Source of the DNA: an uncultured Prevotella sp.
GTDB lineage: Bacteria > Bacteroidota > Bacteroidia > Bacteroidales > Bacteroidaceae
Assembly: GCA_934217675.1 (NCBI GenBank)
Contig: CAKQCV010000067.1
Coordinates: forward strand, 1 to 12,331
Direction of reading: 5' to 3'
DNA: 12,331 nt
Shown one piece after another: positions 5,223 to 10,907 of the stretch; the stretch's first letter is position 1, and the number at the start of each line of letters is the position of its first letter. Both the position numbers and the translations under genes were made by a program. A model generated the notes under the pieces. It did no database searches. It saw only the letters and a list, made by a program, of their open reading frames with translations, and was not told the DNA's origin.

Positions 5223-7049
5223 CTATTTCCCAATAAAATGCGCTCTTATCAGTTCGGCTTTCTGTTTACCAACAACTGTAGCCAACTCTTCCGTGCTGCT
5301 CTCTCGTATTCTCCTGACAGTTTTAAAAGCCTTCAGAAGTGCTTCTTTAGTCTTAGGACCTATTCCTTTTATGTTGTCAAGTTCGGAGTGTAGAGCGTGC
5401 TTAGAACGCTTGTCGCGATGGAATGTTATGGCAAAGCGGTGCACTTCGTCCTGGATGTGCGTAAGCAGGTGGAAAAGCTCGCTGTCGGTCTTCATGCCTA
5501 TCACCATTGGCGGAAAACCGTAGAGTAGTTCATTTGTGCGGTGGTGGTCGTCTTTTGCCAGTCCGGCGATAGGAATATCAATGTGTAGTTCATCCTCCAC
5601 AACCTCTCTCACAACTTCCATCTGTCCCTTTCCTCCATCCGTTATTATCAAATCAGGCAAAGGCTGTCCTTCTTCCATTAATCGAGTGTAGCGACGCCTT
5701 ACCACCTCCTTCATCGAAGCGTAATCATCGGGTCCCACCACGGTTTTTATATTGTATTTCCGGTAGTCTTTCTTGCTTGGCTTCATCTTCTTGAATACCA
5801 CACAAGCTGCTACAGCATCCGTACCGCTAATATTTGAGTTATCAAAACATTCTATCTGGTACGGCATTTTGGGCAGCTTCAGAGCTTGTTGTATCTCTTT
5901 CATCAGGCGTACCGCCTTTTGCTCAGGATTGAGTTTTTCTGCTTGTTTTAATCGGTCAAAACGATATTGTTTGCCGTTCATTTCTGATAAATCCAGCAGC
6001 ACCTTTTTATCACCTCGTTGTGGAATGGTTAGTGTGACACCTTCCAGTGGCAATTCTATATCGTATGGAACTACAATTTCTCTTGAATCGCTATTCAGTT
6101 TTTCCCTTATCTGTATTATAGCAAGAGGAAGAATTTCATCGTTGTTTTCATTTAATTTTTTCTTGAATTCAAAGGTGAAGGATTGATTAATATTTCCATT
6201 CGTTACATGAATATAGTTTACGAATGCGATGTTTTCACCATCAGTAATTGAAAAGACATCAACATTATTGATAGTGTGGCTGACGACCTCACTTTTTGAG
6301 CAGAAATCTTTTAATAGGAAATACTTCTTTTTAATATCCTCAGCCTCTTCGAATTTAAGCTCATTGGATAAATTCATCATCTCCTCGTATAGAACTTTCT
6401 GCACGTTTCTTGTGTTTCCTTTAAGAATTTCTCTTGCTTGGTTTATATTCTTTATGTATTCATCGTGCGATTGCTTCCCTATACAAGCTCCGCCACAATT
6501 CTTAATATGGTAATCCAGACATGGACGATATTTTCCTTGCTTTATACTCTCTTCAGATATAGGTGTGTGACAAGTTCTGGGCTTGTATAACTTTTTTATA
6601 ATGTCCAACAAAGCATACATCGTTCCTATATGACTATATGGTCCATAGAAAGTTCCGAATCTCTTGTTTATAGTTCTTGTTTTGAAAATTCTCGGATAAT
6701 ATTCGTTAGTTATGCATATCGATGGATAGGTCTTGCCGTCTTTAAGGAGTATGTTGTATTTGGGCTGATATTTCTTTATAAGATTGTTCTCAAGAAGTAA
6801 GGCGTCTTCCTCTGTCTTAACAACAGTATATGTTATGTTCCATATTTTGCTGACGAGAACTTTAGTTTTGTATCTGTCAACTTCTTTATGGAAATAGGAG
6901 GAAACTCTGTTCTTGAGATTCTTTGCTTTGCCAACATATATGATTGTTCCATCCTTGTCATAGTATTGGTAGCTTCCCGGTTTAGAAGGCAAATTACTTA
7001 CTATACCTTTTAAATGTTCGAGTCTCTTTTCATTTTCTTCTTTTGTCAT
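5223..7049 (-). CDS. uvrC: Excinuclease ABC subunit C
   Basis: Makes both incisions around a DNA lesion after UvrA/UvrB recognition in nucleotide excision repair. The 608 residues show the full architecture. The N-terminal GIY-YIG nuclease has GSYQYYD (25-31), IYVGKAKNLKNRV (37-49) with Arg48, and catalytic Glu87 in LLLENNLIKKYQP. A four-cysteine region (C160, C177, C185, C189) follows; the last three have the same spacing as the [4Fe-4S] ligands reported in E. coli UvrC. The UVR motif that binds UvrB is at about 224-247 (LKFEEAEDIKKK). The RNase H-like endonuclease has IECFDNSN with Asp403 and ITDGGKGQ with Asp471. A C-terminal helix-hairpin-helix pair starts with IKGIGPKTKEALL. It heads a five-gene operon. 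GC content falls from about 45-50% in the 3' part to about 30-37% across 6120-7020. Confidence 0.97.
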   Translation of the reverse strand: MTKEENEKRLEHLKGIVSNLPSKPGSYQYYDKDGTIIYVGKAKNLKNRVSSYFHKEVDRYKTKVLVSKIWNITYTVVKTEEDALLLENNLIKKYQPKYNILLKDGKTYPSICITNEYYPRIFKTRTINKRFGTFYGPYSHIGTMYALLDIIKKLYKPRTCHTPISEESIKQGKYRPCLDYHIKNCGGACIGKQSHDEYIKNINQAREILKGNTRNVQKVLYEEMMNLSNELKFEEAEDIKKKYFLLKDFCSKSEVVSHTINNVDVFSITDGENIAFVNYIHVTNGNINQSFTFEFKKKLNENNDEILPLAIIQIREKLNSDSREIVVPYDIELPLEGVTLTIPQRGDKKVLLDLSEMNGKQYRFDRLKQAEKLNPEQKAVRLMKEIQQALKLPKMPYQIECFDNSNISGTDAVAACVVFKKMKPSKKDYRKYNIKTVVGPDDYASMKEVVRRRYTRLMEEGQPLPDLIITDGGKGQMEVVREVVEDELHIDIPIAGLAKDDHHRTNELLYGFPPMVIGMKTDSELFHLLTHIQDEVHRFAITFHRDKRSKHALHSELDNIKGIGPKTKEALLKAFKTVRRIRESSTEELATVVGKQKAELIRAHFIGK

Positions 7050-7089
7050 TTTCTCTAACTGCTTGTTTTAAAGAGCTTTTTTCTTTAAT

Positions 7090-7105
7090 TGTTTCACGTG
7101 AAACT
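7090..7105. promoter_or_regulatory. parS-like ParB-binding site (15 of 16)
   Basis: TGTTTCACGTGAAACT contains the complete 14-bp palindromic core of the bacterial parS consensus TGTTTCACGTGAAACA and differs only at the last base. It lies in the presumed 5' leader of uvrC, between the promoter (7157-7188) and the ATG. ParB loaded here would form the partition complex for chromosome segregation. A second, perfect copy is 945 bp away. Confidence 0.85.
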
Positions 7106-7156
7106 TTAACGACATGTCTGTTGCTTGTTTATATAACTACAGGCTGTTCTTTAAAG

Positions 7157-7188
7157 CAAAGGTAATAATCTTGTTTTGTTCTTACAAA
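7157..7188 (-). promoter_or_regulatory. Promoter of the uvrC-dtd-deoC operon
   Basis: On the minus strand TTTG (7188-7185), a 20-base spacer and TACCTTTG (7164-7157) exactly match the Bacteroidetes consensus TTTG-N19-21-TAnnTTTG. Transcription should start near 7150, giving a leader of about 100 nt that contains the parS-like site. Confidence 0.75.
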
Positions 7189-7221
7189 TAAATGGCGTAA
7201 AAAATCTGGATGCTTACTTTG

Positions 7222-7265
7222 TACTTTAGATGTATTGTGTCTCTGCAGAAAATATACTTTAGATG
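7222..7265. repeat. 11-bp direct repeat in the apt-uvrC gap
   Basis: TACTTTAGATG occurs at 7222-7232 and again at 7255-7265, a 33-bp period. TATTGTG follows the first copy directly and recurs about 13 bases after the second. It lies between the apt terminator and the uvrC promoter, in about 100 bp with no gene. It may be a relic duplication or a pair of binding sites upstream of the uvrC promoter. Confidence 0.4.
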
Positions 7266-7293
7266 CCTCTTGTGCTGGTATTGTGCTTATATA

Positions 7294-7321
7294 AAAAGGC
7301 ATGGAGATTTCCATGCCTTTT
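7294..7321 (-). terminator. Intrinsic terminator of apt
   Basis: AAAAGGCATGGA (7294-7305) and TCCATGCCTTTT (7310-7321) form a perfect 12-bp stem with a 4-nt loop, 22 nt past the apt stop. On the minus strand the hairpin runs into TTTTTATAT, a proper U-tract. It separates the mnmG/apt unit from the uvrC operon. Confidence 0.88.
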
Positions 7322-7343
7322 GTAGATGTTTAAGAAAGTTCCT

Positions 7344-7874
7344 TTATACTTTTAGTAGGGAAGTTATGTCTGTATCTTTTTCGAAGTTTTCTCTTCCGTT
7401 TAGATTCTCGTGTACGAGTTCGATAATGAAATTAACGTAGGATTTCTTTGGGTGAAACTTTTGAACCAAGTTGTATGCTGCGCGCATTGTTCCTCCTGTT
7501 GCTAACAAATCGTCGTGTAATAATACTACGTCGTTTTCGTTTATTGCGTCCTTGTGAATTTCAATAGTGTCGGTTCCGTATTCTTTAGTGTAACTTTCTT
7601 GTACGGTTTCTGCGGGTAGCTTGCCAGGCTTGCGGCATAATACAACGCCGGCATTTAATCTTACGGCAAGAGCTGATGATAATACAAATCCGCGGCTTTC
7701 TATTCCTACGATTTTTGTTATACCTTTATCTTTGTAAAGTTCATAGAGCTCGTCTACCATGATTTTCAAGCATTCTGGATCTTTGAAAAGTGTAGTAACA
7801 TCTCTGAAGTTAACCCCTTTCTGTGGAAAATCTGGTATGCAACGCAGATTGTCTAATAATTTCTTGTTGTTCAT
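7344..7874 (-). CDS. apt: Adenine phosphoribosyltransferase
   Basis: Salvages adenine with PRPP to give AMP; cytosolic type I phosphoribosyltransferase. With the start at 7874 it is 176 residues, the usual length. Landmarks are the N-terminal IPDFPQKGVNFRDVT (13-27), IESRGF (58-63), the RKPGKLP loop (81-87) and the PRPP-binding signature HDDLLATGGT (120-129). The frame stays open to an ATG at 7949, which would add 25 residues including a run of five Gln. I prefer 7874 because the family motif begins 12 residues later and the 20 bases before this ATG are A-rich, as at other starts in this phylum. The gene follows mnmG after a 183-bp gap (108 bp from the longer start) containing a perfect parS site. 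No good -7 element was found for it, so read-through from mnmG is likely. Confidence 0.93.
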   Translation of the reverse strand: MNNKKLLDNLRCIPDFPQKGVNFRDVTTLFKDPECLKIMVDELYELYKDKGITKIVGIESRGFVLSSALAVRLNAGVVLCRKPGKLPAETVQESYTKEYGTDTIEIHKDAINENDVVLLHDDLLATGGTMRAAYNLVQKFHPKKSYVNFIIELVHENLNGRENFEKDTDITSLLKV

Positions 7875-8034
7875 TCTTTTTATATTTTTATTAATGTTTT
7901 GTTGCTGTTGTTGTAGCTTTTTATATTCGTATGGAGTCATCGCTTCCATTTTATGGAAAGACCCCTTTTTATCATTATGTGTTACTTTTACTGTGTTTTG
8001 TAACTTACTTGTTTATAGACTCTTTAATAAGATT

Positions 8035-8050
8035 TGTTTCACGTGAAACA
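8035..8050. promoter_or_regulatory. parS ParB-binding site (perfect 16-mer)
   Basis: TGTTTCACGTGAAACA is identical to the bacterial parS consensus. It sits 8 bp beyond the mnmG stop, in the mnmG-apt gap. Perfect parS sites by chance are very rare (one 16-mer), and such sites cluster near oriC, in many bacteria close to mnmG (gidA). This supports an origin-proximal location. The ParB protein itself is not encoded in the window. Confidence 0.93.
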
Positions 8051-8057
8051 TTAATAA

Positions 8058-9944
8058 CTATCTTCCGAGTAGTACTAACATTACGTTTATGTCGCTTGGG
8101 GATACTCCAGGTATTCTACTGGCTTGTGCCAATGTTTCCGGGTTAATCTTTTCAAGCTTCTGTCTTGCCTCTGTTGATAGTTGCTGCATCTCTGCGTATT
8201 TAAAGCGGTTCTTTATTTTTATATCTTCAAGACGGTGCATCTTTTCTGCAATCATCTTTTCTCGCTCAATATAGCCTTTGTATTTCATCTTAATTTCTGC
8301 AGCCTCGGCAATCTCCTCTTTTCTGTTGTCTGGAGAGTTGAGGATTTCTTTTAGCGACGGAATGATTTCCGATAGATTCTGAAGATTGATTTGTGGACGC
8401 GCTATAAGGTCTGCAAGCTTACATCCTTCACGGAGTGGGGTAGTGCCGATAGATTCAAGCGCACTGTTCACTTCCTTTGGCTTTACTGCTGTTGTCTTAC
8501 AGAAGTCTATAATTTTTTCAATTCCTTCTTTCTTTTCAGTCCACCATTCGTAGCGGTCTCTTTTTGCGATTCCGATATTGTATGCCTTCTCTGTTAATCT
8601 TGCGTCAGCGTCGTCTTGTCGTAGAAGTATTCTGTATTCCGCACGACTTGTGAACATCCTGTATGGTTCGTCAACACCTTTTGTTACGAGATCGTCGATG
8701 AGAACACCGATATATGCTTCGTCGCGATGCAAAATGAACGGTTCGCTTCCTGCACATTTCAGAGCTGCGTTAATTCCCGCAATTGTTCCTTGTCCTCCCG
8801 CTTCTTCATATCCGGTTGTGCCGTTAACTTGTCCGGCGAAGAATAATCCGCTTATTAATTTTGATTCTAAAGAATGTGTGAGTTGCGTTGGGTCAAAAAA
8901 ATCATATTCTATCGCATATCCAGGTCTGTAGATTTTTACATCTCTAAGTGCGGGGATTTTTTTAAGAGCTTCAATCTGTATGTCCATAGGCATACTTGAT
9001 GAGAAACCGTTCAGGTACATTTCGTTTGTCGTTTCCCCCTCCGGTTCCAAAAAAAGAGGGTGCTGTTCTTTGTCCGGAAATGTCATTAGTTTGGTTTCTA
9101 TAGATGGACAGTAACGCGGTCCGATGCTTTTTATCTGCCCATTATATAAAGGTGAGTCTGGCAATCCTTTCATTAATGCTTTGTGCACCTCCTTGTTCGT
9201 ATAGCAGGTCCAACATGGAAGTTGCTCCAAAACTCTATGCTTGCCCATAAAGCTGAACTGGTGAAAATCCGTTTCCCCCTTTTGTATTTCCAAATCCTCA
9301 AAATGTACAGAACGTTTGTCTATTCTTACCGGAGTTCCGGTTTTCATTCTTGCCGAATGTATACCGTGTCTTGTTATGCTTTCAGTGAATTTGTATACTG
9401 CAGGCTCAGCTATTCTTCCGCCCGGAACTTTGTTCCTTCCGATATGCATCAGCCCGTTTAGAAATGTTCCGGCTGTAATTACAACACATTTTGCATGAAG
9501 TTCAACACCCCATATTGTTTTTATTCCAACAACCTCACCGTTTTCAACCAGTAATTCCTCTGCCTGGTCTTGCCAGATATAGAGATTCTGTGTATTGTCA
9601 AGTACGGTTCTCCATTCCCATATAAATTTTCCCCTGTCGCATTGTGCTCTTGGACTCCATACTGCCGGACCTTTTGATCTGTTCAGCATTCTGAACTGTA
9701 TTGCTGTTGCATCTGTCACACGCGCCATCTCTCCTCCGAGAGCATCAATTTCTCTTACTATTTGCCCTTTTGCAATACCGCCCACTGCAGGATTGCAACT
9801 CATTTGCCCGATCTTGTTCATGTCCATTGTGACAAGACAAGTCTTGGCTCCCATATTAGCCGATGCCGTTGCAGCCTCGCAGCCGGCATGTCCTCCGCCA
9901 ATAACTAAAACGTCATATTTGAAATCCATAAATGTCATATCCAT
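8058..9944 (-). CDS. mnmG: tRNA uridine-34 5-carboxymethylaminomethyl modification enzyme, FAD subunit
   Basis: With MnmE it installs the cmnm5 (or nm5) group on the wobble uridine of certain tRNAs, using FAD and methylene-tetrahydrofolate. The 628 residues match the family (629 in E. coli). It has the dinucleotide-binding GGGHAG (16-21), the conserved MSCNPAVGGIAKG (48-60) with Cys50, and both GidA signatures: GPRYCPSIETKLMTF, and the glycine-rich AGQVNGTTGYEEAGGQG run followed by TIAGINAA. The C-terminal MnmE/tRNA-binding helical domain ends in IPGVSPSDINVMLVLLGR. A start five codons later (9929, MDFKYDV) is also plausible. A -7 element upstream would give a leader of about 16 nt. It probably forms a transcription unit with apt. 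Location next to parS fits the frequent placement of gidA close to the chromosome origin. Confidence 0.97.
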   Translation of the reverse strand: MDMTFMDFKYDVLVIGGGHAGCEAATASANMGAKTCLVTMDMNKIGQMSCNPAVGGIAKGQIVREIDALGGEMARVTDATAIQFRMLNRSKGPAVWSPRAQCDRGKFIWEWRTVLDNTQNLYIWQDQAEELLVENGEVVGIKTIWGVELHAKCVVITAGTFLNGLMHIGRNKVPGGRIAEPAVYKFTESITRHGIHSARMKTGTPVRIDKRSVHFEDLEIQKGETDFHQFSFMGKHRVLEQLPCWTCYTNKEVHKALMKGLPDSPLYNGQIKSIGPRYCPSIETKLMTFPDKEQHPLFLEPEGETTNEMYLNGFSSSMPMDIQIEALKKIPALRDVKIYRPGYAIEYDFFDPTQLTHSLESKLISGLFFAGQVNGTTGYEEAGGQGTIAGINAALKCAGSEPFILHRDEAYIGVLIDDLVTKGVDEPYRMFTSRAEYRILLRQDDADARLTEKAYNIGIAKRDRYEWWTEKKEGIEKIIDFCKTTAVKPKEVNSALESIGTTPLREGCKLADLIARPQINLQNLSEIIPSLKEILNSPDNRKEEIAEAAEIKMKYKGYIEREKMIAEKMHRLEDIKIKNRFKYAEMQQLSTEARQKLEKINPETLAQASRIPGVSPSDINVMLVLLGR

Positions 9945-9967
9945 TGATAACTTTTCTCAAACAGGCG

Positions 9968-10000
9968 CAAATTTAAGAATTAAAATTGAAATTTTACACA
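9968..10000 (-). promoter_or_regulatory. Probable mnmG promoter
   Basis: On the minus strand TAAATTTG (9975-9968) matches TAnnTTTG exactly. The -33 position holds TGTG (10000-9997), an imperfect TTTG, 21 bases upstream. The start site would fall near 9961, about 16 nt before the ATG. It is back to back with the sdhC promoter, with about 5 bp between the two -33 elements. Confidence 0.5.
9981..9996. repeat. AT-rich inverted repeat between divergent mnmG and sdhC promoters
   Basis: TAAAATTGAAATTTTA: two 7-bp arms (9981-9987 and 9990-9996) around a 2-bp centre. It falls in the mnmG promoter spacer and 9 bp upstream of the sdhC -33 element, so one regulator bound here could affect both. It is pure AT in the arms and could be chance. 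Confidence 0.3.
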
Positions 10001-10005
10001 TTTAC

Positions 10006-10036
10006 TTTGATTTATCGCCAATTTGGAGTATATTTG
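10006..10036 (+). promoter_or_regulatory. Promoter of the sdh/frd operon
   Basis: TTTG (10006-10009), a 19-base spacer and TATATTTG (10029-10036) are an exact match to the Bacteroidetes promoter consensus. Transcription should start near 10043, some 145 nt before the sdhC ATG. Confidence 0.75.
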
Positions 10037-10042
10037 CAAGCC

Positions 10043-10189
10043 TGTTAGCCGATGGCAATACCTATAATAAAGTATTAGCTATGGTTGACAGTGGTTTTTC
10101 GACAAGAGATTCCCTTTGTTGAACTTCCTAAGGCAAACGTTGAATATTTAATTAATTCAAACTTTTAATATTTAAATTTCAATCAATTT
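10043..10189 (+). other. Long 5' leader of sdhC with mini-ORFs and a stem-loop
   Basis: About 145 nt of presumed untranslated RNA. It holds two very short reading frames, 10052-10078 (MAIPIIKY) and 10081-10122 (MVDSGFSTRDSLC). A possible RNA hairpin has arms at 10098-10105 and 10116-10123 (8 bp with one G-U pair, 10-nt loop). The last 45 nt are strongly AT-rich and probably unstructured, which would keep the sdhC start open. I do not recognise a known riboswitch. Regulation through this leader is a hypothesis. Confidence 0.4.
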
Positions 10190-10867
10190 ATGTGGTTATG
10201 TAATTCATCTATTGGAAGGAAAGTCGTGATGTCCGTAACAGGTGTTGCGCTTATCCTGTTCTTGACATTCCACATGTCAATGAACATCGCAGCTCTCTTC
10301 TCAGGAGACGCTTACAACATGATTTGCGAGTTCCTCGGTGCTAACTGGTATGCACTTGTTGCTACTCTTGGTCTTGCAGCGTTGGCAGTAATTCACATCG
10401 TGTATGCTTTTTGGCTTACTATGCAAAACAGAAGGGCACGTGGTTCTGAGCGTTATGCTGTAACAACACGTCCTGCTGGTGTGGAGTGGTCATCACAGAA
10501 CATGCTTGTCCTTGGTATTGTCATCATCCTCGGATTGCTGCTTCACCTTTTCAACTTTTGGTACAACATGATGTTTGCTGAGCTGACAGGAATTTCTGTT
10601 GCACACAATCCTGCTGATGGCTATGCTTACATCCAGGATACATTCTCTTGTCCTGTATACGTTGTACTCTACATCGTATGGCTCGTAGCACTTTGGTTCC
10701 ACCTCTCTCATGGCTTTTGGAGTGCAATGCAGACCTTTGGCTGGAACGGTAAGACATGGTTCTGCCGTTGGAAGGTAATCGGAATTGCTTATTCAACACT
10801 TCTCTGCCTCGGCTTCCTCGTTGTAGTACTGTGGTTCGCGGCAAAGAGCCTATGTGGATGTTGCTAA
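10190..10867 (+). CDS. sdhC: Succinate dehydrogenase/fumarate reductase cytochrome b subunit (b558 family)
   Basis: Membrane anchor that passes electrons between menaquinone and the flavoprotein/iron-sulfur subunits. The 225 residues contain five predicted helices at about 14-36, 54-78, 104-128, 155-174 and 196-220. Histidines in four of them (H28, H69, H119, and H171 or H174) are placed like the axial ligands of two b hemes in the Wolinella-type enzyme, so this is a one-subunit di-heme anchor rather than the SdhC/SdhD pair of E. coli. The C-terminus is unusual in ending in a Cys-rich CGCC. It is the first gene of its operon, and sdhA starts 40 nt downstream. Codon choice (GGT, CGT, AAC, ATC) suggests high expression. 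In Bacteroidales the complex works mainly as a fumarate reductase during anaerobic growth, making succinate; that direction is inferred from taxonomy. Confidence 0.93.
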   Translation: MWLCNSSIGRKVVMSVTGVALILFLTFHMSMNIAALFSGDAYNMICEFLGANWYALVATLGLAALAVIHIVYAFWLTMQNRRARGSERYAVTTRPAGVEWSSQNMLVLGIVIILGLLLHLFNFWYNMMFAELTGISVAHNPADGYAYIQDTFSCPVYVVLYIVWLVALWFHLSHGFWSAMQTFGWNGKTWFCRWKVIGIAYSTLLCLGFLVVVLWFAAKSLCGCC

Positions 10868-10892
10868 TTCATAATTCATAATTTATAATTCA
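10865..10892. repeat. Four-copy 7-bp tandem repeat between sdhC and sdhA
   Basis: Four head-to-tail copies of TAATTCA; the third copy has a T for the C (TAATTTA). The first three bases of copy one are the sdhC stop codon, so the array begins inside the gene and fills most of the 40-bp gap before the sdhA ATG. Each copy carries a fresh TAA, though in different frames. Slippage would change the spacing between the two genes in steps of 7 bp. Confidence 0.8.
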
Positions 10893-10907
10893 TAGTTTAA
10901 CGAAATT

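Noticed and set aside
5137..5523. A 128-residue plus-strand open frame over the uvrC 3' end
   Set aside because: Antisense shadow of uvrC and dtd with no promoter and a low-complexity Ser/Leu composition.
7875..7949. Extended Gln-rich N-terminus for apt
   Set aside because: Not typical of the family; the 7874 ATG has a better upstream context. It cannot be fully excluded.
9595..10122. A 175-residue plus-strand open frame running from inside mnmG into the sdhC leader
   Set aside because: Most of it is antisense to the well-supported mnmG. Its translation shows no recognisable domain, and mnmG codon structure explains the opening.
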